Positions 48,878-58,210 of a stretch of DNA of 64,000 nucleotides are shown in pieces. Origin of the DNA: CAVZGO01 sp963774935 (GTDB taxonomy: Bacteria > Chloroflexota > Anaerolineae > Anaerolineales > UBA4823); the NCBI GenBank assembly GCA_963774935.1, contig CAVZGO010000001.1:434001-498000 (forward strand). Reading direction: 5' to 3'. The notes beneath the pieces are model-generated. The model was not told where the DNA came from, searched no databases, and saw nothing but the letters and a program-made list of their open reading frames with translations. Both the position numbers and the translations under genes were made by a program. How positions within the stretch are numbered: position 1 is the first letter of the stretch; each line of letters starts with the position of its first letter.

Positions 48878-49588
48878 ATGCACCATTCTATTATTGTTGA
48901 AAACCTTTCTTTCGCCTATCCAGACGGTCACACCGCGCTGAATAACGTCTCGTTGACGATCCAGCCATGTGAAAAAGTTGCCCTGGTGGGTCCTAACGGG
49001 GCTGGGAAATCTACACTGATCCTGCATCTCAACGGTATTTTGACTGGCAATGGACACGTCCATGTTGCAGGTCTCGACCTGAACACAAAGAACCTGGCAC
49101 AGGTGCGCGGCCGGGTGGGAATGGTTTTTCAATCTCCAGACGATCAGCTTTTTTCACCCACAGTATTCGATGATGTCGCCTTTGGTCCCTTATACCAGGG
49201 CTTGCCGGCTGATGAAGTAAGGAATCGCGTCAAAGAAGCGCTGGAAGTCGTGCGTATGGGCGATTACATCCAGCGTGTCTCTCACCACCTGAGCATGGGT
49301 GAAAAGAAACGGATTGCCATTGCTACGGTGCTCTCGATGAAGCCAGAGATCCTGGTGCTCGACGAACCTACCGCAGGATTAGATCCCCGCGCCCGGCGCA
49401 CACTGATCCGCCTGCTGGATGAACTGCCCATCACGATGCTAGTTTCAACGCATGATATGCTGATGGTGCGAGAGCTGTTCCCCCGCATGGTGATTATGGA
49501 TGAAGGTGAGATTGTCGCCGACGGGTCTACTCAGGATCTGCTTGCTGACGAGGGACTGCTGAGCGCCCACGGGCTTGAGAGACCATAA
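48878..49588 (+). CDS. cbiO: CbiO-type ATP-binding protein of the cobalt/nickel ECF transporter
   Basis: 236 residues. Walker A GPNGAGKST, Q-loop VFQSPDDQLFSP, signature LSMGEKKRIAIA, Walker B ILVLDEPTAGLD, H-loop STHD. Complete ABC ATPase. Last gene of the Fur-cbiMQO operon. Confidence 0.94.
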   Translation: MHHSIIVENLSFAYPDGHTALNNVSLTIQPCEKVALVGPNGAGKSTLILHLNGILTGNGHVHVAGLDLNTKNLAQVRGRVGMVFQSPDDQLFSPTVFDDVAFGPLYQGLPADEVRNRVKEALEVVRMGDYIQRVSHHLSMGEKKRIAIATVLSMKPEILVLDEPTAGLDPRARRTLIRLLDELPITMLVSTHDMLMVRELFPRMVIMDEGEIVADGSTQDLLADEGLLSAHGLERP

Positions 49589-49614
49589 AACCCCGATCGA
49601 TAAAGAAATAAAAT

Positions 49615-49653
49615 AATCTGGCTGTCCAAACAAGACGTTCGGACAGCCAGATT
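49615..49653. terminator. Bidirectional terminator between cbiO and metK
   Basis: Perfect 13-bp stem (AATCTGGCTGTCC and complement) with a 13-base loop, flanked by A-rich left and T-rich right sequence. Serves both convergent genes. Confidence 0.85.
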
Positions 49654-49686
49654 TTCATTAAACCTGACTTCAGAGATTCAGAAATA

Positions 49687-50937
49687 TCAATCTGCAGCAA
49701 CCGGGAGCTCTACTCGCTTCGATTGAGTTATTCCAGCTGCCTTGCGCAGCAGCTCAGCTTTATTCGTTCGCTCCCAGGGCAGATCCAGATCATCTCGGCC
49801 GAAATGGCCGTAAGTGGCAGTTTGCTGGTAAATCGGGCGGCGTAAATCCAGATCGCGAATGATCGCCCCAGGGCGCAGGTCAAAGTACCGCGTAACGAGG
49901 CGAGCAATTTGGTCATCCGAGATGGCGCCTGTGCCAAAAGTCTCAACATTGACGCTCAACGGGTGAGCAACACCGATGGCATAAGCCACCTGGATTTCAC
50001 AACGTTCAGCGAGTCCGGCAGCAACAACATTTTTGGCTGCCCAGCGGGCGGCATATGCAGCTGAGCGATCAACCTTTGTGGGATCTTTACCGCTGAATGC
50101 ACCGCCGCCATGACGTCCCATCCCGCCATAGCTATCCACGATGATTTTGCGCCCAGTCACTCCGGCATCACCCTGGGGTCCACCGATCACAAAGCGTCCA
50201 GTGGGATTGACAAAGATTTTCAAACGCTCGTCAACCATATCCTTGGGCAGCACCGGGCGGATGACATGCTCGATCAAAGCACTTCGAATCGTCTCCTGGT
50301 TAACTTCAGGGGCGTGCTGGGTGCTGATCAACACCGTATCGACACGCTTCGGTCTGCCGTAGCTGTATTCAATCGTCACCTGGGTTTTTCCGTCCGGACG
50401 CAGCCAGGGCAGGGTGCCGTTCTTGCGCACTTCCGACAACCGCCGGGCAAGTTTATGTGCCAGGTAAATCGGCATCGGCATTAAGGTCTCAGTTTCGTTG
50501 CAGGCATAGCCGAACATCATCCCCTGGTCGCCAGCACCGATTTCGTCAACCTCGGTCTCACTCACGCCGCGATTTTTCAATTCCATAGCAACGTTCACAC
50601 CCATGGCAATATCGCCTGATTGCTTGGCAATGGCTACCAGCACCCCACAACTATTACCATCAAAGCCCTTCTCGCTGTTATCAAAACCAATATCCGTAAT
50701 CACCTTACGCGCCAGCTCGTCAAAGTTAATGTGGGCATTGGTCGTGATCTCACCCAGCAGCATCACAAAACCTGTTTTGGCTGCCGTCTCGCATGCTACT
50801 CGCGAGGTCGGATCCTGAGCCAGGCAGGCATCTAAGACTGCGTCGCTGATCTGGTCGCAAATCTTATCTGGATGCCCTTCTGTCACCGATTCGGATGTGA
50901 AGAAAAGGCTGGGTGAATTCATAAATGTGTTTGTCAT
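49687..50937 (-). CDS. metK: S-adenosylmethionine synthase
   Basis: 416 residues, full length. ATP-binding EGHPDKICDQISDAVLDA, GAGDQGMMFGYACNET, P-loop-like GGGAFSGKDPTKVDRSAAY. Makes SAM from methionine and ATP. Preceded by a SAM-I riboswitch, so expression should fall when SAM is plentiful. Confidence 0.96.
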   Translation of the reverse strand: MTNTFMNSPSLFFTSESVTEGHPDKICDQISDAVLDACLAQDPTSRVACETAAKTGFVMLLGEITTNAHINFDELARKVITDIGFDNSEKGFDGNSCGVLVAIAKQSGDIAMGVNVAMELKNRGVSETEVDEIGAGDQGMMFGYACNETETLMPMPIYLAHKLARRLSEVRKNGTLPWLRPDGKTQVTIEYSYGRPKRVDTVLISTQHAPEVNQETIRSALIEHVIRPVLPKDMVDERLKIFVNPTGRFVIGGPQGDAGVTGRKIIVDSYGGMGRHGGGAFSGKDPTKVDRSAAYAARWAAKNVVAAGLAERCEIQVAYAIGVAHPLSVNVETFGTGAISDDQIARLVTRYFDLRPGAIIRDLDLRRPIYQQTATYGHFGRDDLDLPWERTNKAELLRKAAGITQSKRVELPVAAD

Positions 50938-50955
50938 ACATTACCTCCGAGTTTA

Positions 50956-50993
50956 AGAAAATTGCCCTTTCCGGAAATCAAAGAAAGGGCAAT
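50956..50993 (-). terminator. Riboswitch-controlled terminator of metK
   Basis: On the minus strand, TTGCCCTTTC pairs with GAAAGGGCAA, followed by a TTTTCTT tract; it lies between the SAM aptamer and the metK start. Confidence 0.88.
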
Positions 50994-51012
50994 ACGCGTA
51001 CGCATCTACGCC

Positions 51013-51120
51013 CTCTCATCTTCCAGAACTTCCTCTGCCGGAATTGGCACCTTCCACTTTGTACTTCGTGGGGTTGCCGAGGCTTCATCGGGCCGATCCC
51101 TCCGCCTCTCTGGATAAGAG
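51013..51120 (-). ncRNA. SAM-I (S-box) riboswitch
   Basis: Minus-strand leader of metK. P1 is CTCTTATC/GATGAGAG. Conserved core CCAGAGAGGCGGAGGGA, then GGCCCGATGAAGCCTCGGCA and AAGGTGCCAATTCC. All are hallmarks of the S-box aptamer. Terminator downstream gives transcriptional OFF control by SAM. Confidence 0.96.
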
Positions 51121-51151
51121 TACCGTTTAGGGCTATCAAATTATGCCAATT

Positions 51152-51180
51152 ATCATACCACGATCAAAATTCGTTGTCAA
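51152..51180 (-). promoter_or_regulatory. metK promoter
   Basis: TTGACA, 17-base spacer, TATGAT on the minus strand, upstream of the riboswitch. The -35 box overlaps the lysK stop codon. Confidence 0.88.
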
Positions 51181-52338
51181 CCGCGATTACAGGAAAATTC
51201 GGGCTTGATTGAGTTAAATAGTCCGGTTAAAACATTCACCAAAACCCGTACCGCATAATCATATTCAATCAGAGAGAGATGCTCATTGGGCGTATGATCG
51301 AGGCTCGAATCCCCAGGGCCGTAAGCAAGCGCTGGACATTTCCAGGCTGGCGCTGCCAGGTTGATATCCGAAGTGCCAGTTTTGAGCACAAATCCCGGCT
51401 TACCTCCTTCGGAACGGATGCCCGCCAGGAATGAGCGAGCCAAAATTGTGTTCTTTTCTGCCTGAAAGGCTGGGATTGGGATTCCTGGCATTTCTAAGGC
51501 AGCAGAGCCAGCCCAAGTTTGCATCATACTCAGCAGCTCGATTGGCGCCAGGTCTGCAGGTAAACGAGCATTGATTTGCAGACTCGCTGTAGTTTCGTTC
51601 TCGTCTTCACAGAGTTAATGTTACGCAGTGTCAGCTGTAATCGGTCGAACTGCCGAACTCCGCTCCAGATTAAATACCGCAGCTTGTTTCTGAAGCCTTT
51701 GCCAGACAGAAAATGCAGCTTCACTGGCGGTTTCAAGCCCGCTTGCACTATGTGCCTGCGACCGCCGAACGGTCAGTTGCACCAGACGCTGCCTGTATCC
51801 CAGTGTGATGCGATCCCACTGGCTGGGTTCACCTACAATTAACCAGGCACCCCGGCGCTGCCTTTATACCCCAGTGTGATTCGATCCCACTGGCTTGGCT
51901 CACCAACAACCAAGAAATTTGGCGAAAAGCACGGCAAAAGGGCCCTTACCCGCGCGAATCACCCTCCTCATCTACTGCTCCGATGACCACCACCTGCCAG
52001 TCGGGCGGAGGGAGGACCTGCACCGCAGCATCCACAAAAGCCGCCAGGGATCCTTTTGCATCCACCGTACCCCTGCCGTAGAAATTATCTCCCTCCAGGC
52101 GGATAGGGATCTCTCCTGGGACGGTATCTATATGACCGAGCAGAACCATCTGACGGGAGCCTTTACCGCGCCTGCCGATCACATTTCCGGTATGGTCGAT
52201 GAGCGCAGAATCAAAATCTAAGCGTTCCATATACTGGAGCAGCCAGCGTGCTGCATCATCTTCGTTCCCTGTTGGGCTGTACTGCTGGACGAGACCAAGC
52301 AGTGTCTGCAGGCACTTTACTCTGCCACGGGAGCACAC
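51177..52338 (-). CDS. lysK: [LysW]-lysine/ornithine hydrolase (M20 family), several frameshifts and an internal duplication
   Basis: M20-type deacylase that releases lysine or ornithine from LysW. The N-terminal piece (52338 to about 51950) has VLLGHIDTVPGEIPIRLEGD and GRGTVDAKGSLAAFVDA with metal His and Asp. The C-terminal piece (51527-51177) has KTGTSDINLAAPAW and DSSLDHTPNEHLSLIEYDYA. Between them the frame changes repeatedly, and VVGEPSQWDRITLGY occurs twice from an imperfect 71-base tandem duplication (about 51766-51907). As read it could not be made; whether the organism lacks it or the sequence is wrong is open. Confidence 0.85.
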
Positions 52339-53490
52339 AGCACCTCATCCAAAGTCGCAATTACCTGCTCAATCTGGGGATAGGAAATAACCAGCGGCGG
52401 CAATAGACGGATGACATTAAGCCCTGCAGGCAGAGCCAGCACTCCTTTTTCCATTAATGCCTGGAGATACGGTGTTACTTTATGTTTAATTTCTATACCT
52501 ACCATTAATCCCAGACCGCGAATTTCTCGTACCACAGGCGATTCAATTTTTCGCAAGCCAGCAAGCAGAACCTCACCTTTGTCGGCTGCCTGCTGCGGAA
52601 GACGTTCGTCCTTCAACACCTGAATAGCAGCCAGCGCCGCAGCACACGCCAGTGGATTACCACCAAAGGTAGAGCCATGTACACCTGAAGGCAGCATGCC
52701 AACTCGATCCCCAATTAATACTGCTCCCATCGGGATTCCCCCGGCAATCGATTTTGCCAGGCACAGGAAATCAGGCTCTAGCATGTGGTGCTCCAGGGCA
52801 AACATACGCCCGGTGCGACCGAATCCGGTTTGGACCTCATCAAGAATCAGCAGAGCCCCACGCTCGGCGACACATTGCCTGAGCCCCCAGCAGGTAATCC
52901 CGTTCACCCAGATAGACCCCGCCCTCCCCTTGCACCACTTCCAGCAGCACTGCAGCGGTCTGGTCGTTCACCATCTCATTCAACCGCTCCAGATTGTTAT
53001 AAGGGGTATGCACAAACCCGGGCACCAGTGGTTCAAACGGCTCCCGGTATTTCTTATTCCACGTGGCAGAAAGTGCCCCGAAGGTCCGTCCGTGAAACCC
53101 TCTCATGGCTGCTATAACCATCGAGCGACCTGTAGCAAGCCGGGCGAATTTAATCGCCGCTTCCACTGCTTCAGTTCCAGAATTGCACAGGAACACTCGC
53201 TCCATGCCCACTGGCGCCAGTGAAACCAGACGCGCGGCCAGCTCCGCTCGGATGGGGTTGTAAAACATTTCCGGCAACGAGATCAGGGTGTGTGCCTGCT
53301 GGGCAATTGCCTCAGCCACAACAGGGTGGCAGTGCCCCAGATTGGCGGTGCCCTGCCCGCCTACACAGTCAATATATGATTTACCATCCGCATCGAAGAG
53401 CAGTGCCCCAGCTCCGCTTACGATCGTCAATGGACGCTTGGTATACACACCACTGCTATGTTTGTCCTCAAGCTCCATAATTGCTGTCAT
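52317..53490 (-). CDS. lysJ: [LysW]-aminoadipate/glutamate semialdehyde aminotransferase, one frameshift
   Basis: Class III PLP aminotransferase of the ArgD/LysJ type. N-terminal piece: SYIDCVGGQGTANLGHCHPV, VFLCNSGTEAVEAAIKFAR, GFHGRTFGALSAT. C-terminal piece: LLILDEVQTGFGRTGRMFAL, PLP lysine in CLAKSIAGGIPMGAV, GSTFGGNPLACAAA. One shift near 52885. Lies between lysZ (4-base overlap) and lysK. Confidence 0.92.
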
Positions 53491-54320
53491 GCAATCACCG
53501 TCCCGATTCCCGCCAGAGCATGGATCAATGGTTTTTCACAGCGCCCATCCGCAATGATTACTCTTCCAACCCCGCCCTGTAAAGCTTCCTCGGCGCCTAA
53601 AATTTTCTTTTTCATTCGCCCCTGGGCAAGCTCGTAGGCTTTATTAATGTGCGCTGCTGGCAGGTCTCGGATGAGGCTTTTTTCATCGGGATATTTTTGG
53701 AGCAGACCTGGCACAGCCGTCAGCATTACCAGTGTCTCAGCTCGTAGGGCTACTGCAACCATTGCCGCAGCCCGATCCGCGTCAACATTTAACGCCTCCC
53801 CATGTAAACCGGCTGCCAGAGGCGAGATTACCGGTGTTCGCCCCAATGCCAGCAAAGAACGTAAAATTTCAGCATCCACTCGTTCTACCTTGCCGGTAAA
53901 ATCATCGCGAATGATCTTGCGCTTCCCATCTTCAATACTGTGCACTGCTTCCTTACGCACAGCCACCATCATCCTGCCATCCAATCCACTCAAACCGAAT
54001 GCATTCACCCCAACTTGTTGGAGCTGCTCTACCAGAAATGTGTTTATCTTACCGTTTACCGCCATAATAAAAATTTCCAGGGTGTGCCGGTCGGTATAGC
54101 GAGAGGTAAAACCAGAGGGGGATGTAATAAAGCGCGCCGGCGATCCCAAAGCCTGACCTAGCTGGTTAGCTTCATTGGAGCCGCCATGGACCAGGATAAG
54201 CTGCTGTCCCTGCTCGATCAACTGGGCTACGTCACTACATATGGCGCTGAAATCTAATCCTTCTGCACCGCCCAGTTTAACCACCACAAATGCTTGAGGT
54301 ACATTATCCATCACAAATGA
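53487..54320 (-). CDS. lysZ: [LysW]-aminoadipate/glutamate kinase
   Basis: ArgB-type amino acid kinase of the LysZ branch: FVVVKLGGAEGLDF, LVHGGSNEANQLGQALG, NAFGLSGLDGRMMVAV, NVDADRAAAMVAVALRA. Start taken at ATG 54320, just after the lysY stop; ATG 54308 is also possible. The longer frame from 54362 overlaps lysY and lacks family sequence. Confidence 0.92.
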   Translation of the reverse strand, partial: SFVMDNVPQAFVVVKLGGAEGLDFSAICSDVAQLIEQGQQLILVHGGSNEANQLGQALGSPARFITSPSGFTSRYTDRHTLEIFIMAVNGKINTFLVEQLQQVGVNAFGLSGLDGRMMVAVRKEAVHSIEDGKRKIIRDDFTGKVERVDAEILRSLLALGRTPVISPLAAGLHGEALNVDADRAAAMVAVALRAETLVMLTAVPGLLQKYPDEKSLIRDLPAAHINKAYELAQGRMKKKILGAEEALQGGVGRVIIADGRCEKPLIHALAGIGTVIA

Positions 54321-54327
54321 CATCGCC

Positions 54328-55362
54328 TTAAATCGGGTGCAGTCCGGTGAACTCGAGCCCAAGGGTCTCTTCGAATCCCAGCATCAGATTCATGCACTGC
54401 ACTGCTGAACCGGAAGCTCCTTTCATCAAATTGTCAATTGCGCAGATGCTGACCAGATGTCCTGTAGTTTCGTCCAGCTCAAAACCCAGGTCGGCATAAT
54501 TCGTGCCTGCCAGGATTTTGGGCTCCGGGACGCGATAGATCCCTCGCTGCTCTTTAACCACCCGAATAAATGGATTTGCGGTAGCAAGCGATCGATAGGC
54601 TTTCCATAAATCTTTTTGCGTCACTCCTTCAGGGAGATGCAAATGGGCGGTCGCCAGCGCTCCCCGGACCATATCCACTGATGACATTGTCAAGGACACA
54701 GCGCTCAATCCCAACTCCTGGATCACTTCACCGGTGTGCCGGTGTCCGAAGGCTGAATAGGTGCGTACGATGCTGCTACGTTCCGGGTGATGGGAAGCGG
54801 GATTGCTTTCAGCGCCGCCCTCCGACGAACCGACCTTGATCTCAACGATCACCCGCGCGTTGGGATCGAGCAGCTTAGCTTCAGCTAAAGGCAGCAATGC
54901 CAGAATACAAGCCGTGGCGTTACAGCCCACACCACTGACATAGTGTGCGCCTTTAATCTCCGCGCGGTGCAGCTCGGGTAGACCGTAGATAAAGCGCGGC
55001 AGCCACTCCGGAGCAGCATGGGCAGCCCCGTACCAGCGCTCGTACTCCCCAGCACTGTGCAGGCGAAAATCTGCCGAAAGATCAACAATTCTATCCGCCA
55101 GGCTGGCATAATATTCAATCTTGTGCTGGGATTGACCATGCGGTAACGCCAGGAACAGGACATCTACGGGTTCAAGTTTCTCCGGATCCGTGAACTTCAA
55201 AATCGAACGTTTCCGCAGATTGGGATGAACCTGATAAGCATATTCACCCAGGTGACTGCGCGAGGTGACCTGCGCAACCTCAACCAGCGGATGAGCCAGC
55301 AACAACCGCAGCAGCTCCCCGCCGGTATAACCCGAGCCCCCAACGACAGCTACGCGGGTCAT
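54328..55362 (-). CDS. lysY: [LysW]-aminoadipyl/glutamyl phosphate reductase
   Basis: 344 residues, ArgC-like: NAD(P) motif VVGGSGYTGGELLRLLLAHP, catalytic Cys in VSGVGCNATACIL, GSSEGGAESNPASHHPERSS. Overlaps lysX by 4 bases. Confidence 0.93.
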   Translation of the reverse strand: MTRVAVVGGSGYTGGELLRLLLAHPLVEVAQVTSRSHLGEYAYQVHPNLRKRSILKFTDPEKLEPVDVLFLALPHGQSQHKIEYYASLADRIVDLSADFRLHSAGEYERWYGAAHAAPEWLPRFIYGLPELHRAEIKGAHYVSGVGCNATACILALLPLAEAKLLDPNARVIVEIKVGSSEGGAESNPASHHPERSSIVRTYSAFGHRHTGEVIQELGLSAVSLTMSSVDMVRGALATAHLHLPEGVTQKDLWKAYRSLATANPFIRVVKEQRGIYRVPEPKILAGTNYADLGFELDETTGHLVSICAIDNLMKGASGSAVQCMNLMLGFEETLGLEFTGLHPI

Positions 55363-56246
55363 TGTACCGCCGGCTTTCCCCTGCGAGCCACGTCCAGCAG
55401 GTAATCAATCATCAGGGCTGGCACATCCACGCCGGTGGTTGGCACAACAGTATGAAACTCCATGGTGTGATTTATTTCGTTAACTAGATAACCTCTCTCG
55501 GCATCTTCCAGGACATCCACTGCTAACACCCCACCACCCACTGACTGAGCAGCACGCACACATAACTCGTCGAGCTCGGAGGTAATCGGACAGGGTTCAC
55601 CTTCGCCACCGCGAGCCGTGTTCGTTATCCAGTGATCCGATTTGCGGTAAATGGCGGCAATAGTTCGGTCACCGATGACCAGGGCACGTATATCACGTCC
55701 AGGTTTGGTGATGTATTCCTGGATATAGAAGATCGAATGCTGTACTGAGCCTAATGTCGCTTTGTGCTCCAGAACTGCCTCTGCAGCATCGCGATCATTA
55801 ATCTTCGCCAGCAAGCGTCCCCAGGAACCAACCACTGGTTTGAGTACCACCGGATACCCCATACGTTCCACGGCTGCCAATGCAGCCTCAGGAGAAAATG
55901 CAATCTGAATACGAGGCTGGGGAAGTCCCGCCTGACTTAGCGCAGTGCTGGTCGCTAGTTTATCTCCACAGGTTTCTGCGACAGAAGCAGAATTAACCGT
56001 GGGCACACCCCAGGCGTTAAGAATACGCAGCGCGTTCAGCCCGGTATTAAAACTGATGCTTCGCTCAAGTACGGCATCGTATCGCAACCAGGGTGTAGGA
56101 TCATCCAGGTCGAAGAAAATGCTCCGGTCATCTAAGCGGTCAAAAGTGATCCCTCTTTGTTCCAGTGCGGAAAAAAGCCATTTTTCTTCAACCCGCACTC
56201 GAGAAAATAATACTCCGATCCGCACGAGTGAGCTCCCCTCATTCAC
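55359..56246 (-). CDS. lysX: LysX/ArgX amino acid-LysW ligase (ATP-grasp)
   Basis: 295 residues, RimK-like ATP-grasp: YPVVLKPVVGSWGRLLAKIN, DIRALVIGDRTIAAIYRKSD, NTARGGEGEPC, ending GYLVNEINHTMEFHTVVPTT. It attaches alpha-aminoadipate and/or glutamate to the C-terminal Glu of LysW. Which substrate is used cannot be fixed by eye. Overlaps lysW by 8 bases. Confidence 0.92.
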   Translation of the reverse strand: MNEGSSLVRIGVLFSRVRVEEKWLFSALEQRGITFDRLDDRSIFFDLDDPTPWLRYDAVLERSISFNTGLNALRILNAWGVPTVNSASVAETCGDKLATSTALSQAGLPQPRIQIAFSPEAALAAVERMGYPVVLKPVVGSWGRLLAKINDRDAAEAVLEHKATLGSVQHSIFYIQEYITKPGRDIRALVIGDRTIAAIYRKSDHWITNTARGGEGEPCPITSELDELCVRAAQSVGGGVLAVDVLEDAERGYLVNEINHTMEFHTVVPTTGVDVPALMIDYLLDVARRGKPAVQ

Positions 56247-56409
56247 CCCAGTCTTCCTCTACCATAGGTGCCAAATCCACTTGAGCCGGCTGAAGAGTAA
56301 TAATTTCCAAATCCACACCACAATCCGGGCAAACAATAATCTCTCCCGCTTCCGCCCCAAAATCGAATTCTATTGCTGCTTCACATTCTGGACAGCTTGT
56401 AGCAGACAT
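56239..56409 (-). CDS. lysW: LysW amino-group carrier protein
   Basis: 56 residues from ATG 56409 (GGAGG site). Zinc ribbon CPEC and CPDCG, and the diagnostic C-terminal EDWGE whose last Glu carries the substrate. First structural gene of the lysWXYZJK operon, directly behind a terminator/attenuator. Confidence 0.95.
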   Translation of the reverse strand: MSATSCPECEAAIEFDFGAEAGEIIVCPDCGVDLEIITLQPAQVDLAPMVEEDWGE

Positions 56410-56439
56410 ATTTCCTCCATTTCCTTGCAGGTAAATAAA

Positions 56440-56464
56440 ACAGCCCTCTTCTAAGGAGGGCTGT
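56440..56464 (-). terminator. Attenuator terminator before lysW
   Basis: Minus strand: ACAGCCCTC and GAGGGCTGT form a 9-bp stem with a 7-base loop, followed by TTTATTT. It lies 30 bases upstream of the lysW start, inside the transcript, so it must be bypassed for expression. Confidence 0.88.
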
Positions 56465-56505
56465 GTGCTCATTTTCTACACAGGTTTACCGGCAATCAAT
56501 TCCTG

Positions 56506-56580
56506 CTATGCACGGCCCTCCCAGTGATGGGTTTTTCGCGGGCGACGAGAGCGCGGGAAGAATGCCTTTCGGATGCTCAT
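56506..56580 (-). CDS. Arginine-rich leader peptide, 24 codons
   Basis: ATG 56580 to TAG 56506. Six of 24 residues are Arg (positions 4, 10, 12, 13, 15, 23) and two are Lys; the core reads FFPRSRRPRKTHHW. No ribosome binding site, but the promoter places the transcript start within a few bases of the ATG, so translation is probably leaderless. Bases 56511-56521, at its 3' end, can pair with 56455-56465 (10 of 11), which includes the left arm of the terminator. That gives an antiterminator when ribosomes stall at the Arg codons. Confidence 0.72.
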   Translation of the reverse strand: MSIRKAFFPRSRRPRKTHHWEGRA

Positions 56581-56590
56581 AATGCGCGTG

Positions 56591-56619
56591 ATTCTAACAT
56601 TTTGATTGACAAAATTGAA
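56591..56619 (-). promoter_or_regulatory. lysW operon promoter
   Basis: Minus strand TTCAAT, 17-base spacer, TAGAAT; the -10 box ends 10 bases before the leader-peptide ATG. Confidence 0.7.
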
Positions 56620-56637
56620 TAAAAATAAAATAAAATT

Positions 56638-57456
56638 TCAACCGGTAATCAGCAGCACAAGGAAATAACCTACGACCCCACCCCACAACCAGGAATCAAT
56701 GCGGTCAAACACACCACCATGACCAGGCAGTAAGGTACCTGAGTCTTTCATTCCCACCTGGCGTTTGATCATGCTCTCCCCCAGGTCACCAAGGACACTC
56801 ACCAGGCTGAGCACCAATCCCAACAGTGCTCCACTCCAGATATTGATCATCGGTCCAACCGGAGCGTAACGCTGGAAGAGCCAGGCGAGAAGCATTGTGC
56901 CCAGCACCCCAAATACGATACCACCTATATAGCCTTCCCAGGATTTTTTCGGGCTCAGGCGCTTGCTCATTTTATGCTTTCCCCACTGCCGCCCGATGAA
57001 ATACGCGCCAGTATCAGCCAGCCACACTGCCGGCAGAGCCAGCAGCAGCCACCACATGCCATCATCGAGAGCTCGTAAGGATACCAGGTATGAGCCAATC
57101 CAACCGATATACATCCCTCCAGCCAGGGTGATGCTAAAATCTGTGGCAGCCAGGTCACGCCCCCGCTCATAAGCAACCAGGTGGTAAGTTAACGCGCTGA
57201 GAACAAACAAGCTCACCAACCAGGGTTCGCTGATGAAATTGTTATAAGCACGCCCAAGCGCAAACAGGACGGATGCACCAATCATCAAAAAGCCAGCAGG
57301 CTCATACCCACCGGCGCGAAATAAAATTGCATACTCTCTGGAGGCAAGACCTAAGATCAAAGCGATTAAAACTGCAAACGGCCAACCACCCAGGTAGATA
57401 AAGATCAAGCCGATCGGCAGCAGAATCACTGCCACCAGCACTCGCTTAATCAACAT
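56638..57456 (-). CDS. cdsA: Phosphatidate cytidylyltransferase
   Basis: 272 residues from ATG 57456 (MLIKRVLVAVILLPIG); a longer frame to 57507 only overlaps uppS. Multi-helix membrane enzyme with SPKKSWEGYIGGIVFGVLG and the signature MIKRQVGMKDSGTLLPGHGG followed by VFDRIDS. Makes CDP-diacylglycerol. Overlaps the uppS end. Confidence 0.93.
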   Translation of the reverse strand: MLIKRVLVAVILLPIGLIFIYLGGWPFAVLIALILGLASREYAILFRAGGYEPAGFLMIGASVLFALGRAYNNFISEPWLVSLFVLSALTYHLVAYERGRDLAATDFSITLAGGMYIGWIGSYLVSLRALDDGMWWLLLALPAVWLADTGAYFIGRQWGKHKMSKRLSPKKSWEGYIGGIVFGVLGTMLLAWLFQRYAPVGPMINIWSGALLGLVLSLVSVLGDLGESMIKRQVGMKDSGTLLPGHGGVFDRIDSWLWGGVVGYFLVLLITG

Positions 57457-58201
57457 TTTGCGCCAGGGATCCTTCCATCTCGGAGATTTTCCCGTAGCGC
57501 CGTTCACGATGGCCGAATTCCTCCAGAGCCAGTCTTAGCTGTTCTTTATCAAAATCAGGCCAATATGCAGGCGTGAAGTACCATTCGCAATAAGCGCCTT
57601 GCCAGATCAAGAAGTTGGATCCTCGCAGCTCTCCAGATGTGCGGATGATAAGGTCCGGGTCAGGAGTGCCACTCGTGAACAGGTATTGACTCACTAATTC
57701 TTCATTTACATCATCTGCCGGAACCCCATCTCGGATCAGATGCTGAATGGCATACACGATTTCATCGCGTCCACCATAATTAAACGCCACGTTCAGCACC
57801 AGCTTATGATTATCTCTCGTGTAATCCATGGCATGCAGCATCTTCTCCCGCAGCCCCACTTCCAAACGGTCCAACCGGCCGATGTGGTGGAGTTGGACAC
57901 CCTGATCATGTAACTCTTGCAGCTCACGATCGATCACATCCTCAACAATGCGCAACAAACCTTCAACCTCTTCCTGGGGCCGGCCCCAGTTCTCTGTAGA
58001 AAAGGCGTAGATGGTCAGGTATTGGATGCCGAATTCGATACAAGCCTGGATGATCCGGCGCAGATTTTCAGTGCCAGCCCGATGTCCGGCCAATCGGGGC
58101 AATCCCCGCTGTCTCGCCCAACGGCCATTGCCATCCATAATGATGGCGACGTGGGTGGGAATTCGTTCCGGAAGGTCCGGCAGAGGCATTTGATTGGTCA
58201 T
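57446..58201 (-). CDS. uppS: Isoprenyl transferase (undecaprenyl diphosphate synthase)
   Basis: 251 residues, cis-prenyltransferase: HVAIIMDGNGRWARQRGLPR with catalytic Asp, TIYAFSTENWGRP, NVAFNYGGRDEI, PDLIIRTSGELRGSNFLIWQ. Supplies the lipid carrier for cell-wall precursors. Confidence 0.95.
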   Translation of the reverse strand: MTNQMPLPDLPERIPTHVAIIMDGNGRWARQRGLPRLAGHRAGTENLRRIIQACIEFGIQYLTIYAFSTENWGRPQEEVEGLLRIVEDVIDRELQELHDQGVQLHHIGRLDRLEVGLREKMLHAMDYTRDNHKLVLNVAFNYGGRDEIVYAIQHLIRDGVPADDVNEELVSQYLFTSGTPDPDLIIRTSGELRGSNFLIWQGAYCEWYFTPAYWPDFDKEQLRLALEEFGHRERRYGKISEMEGSLAQNVD

Positions 58202-58210
58202 GAAATACGC

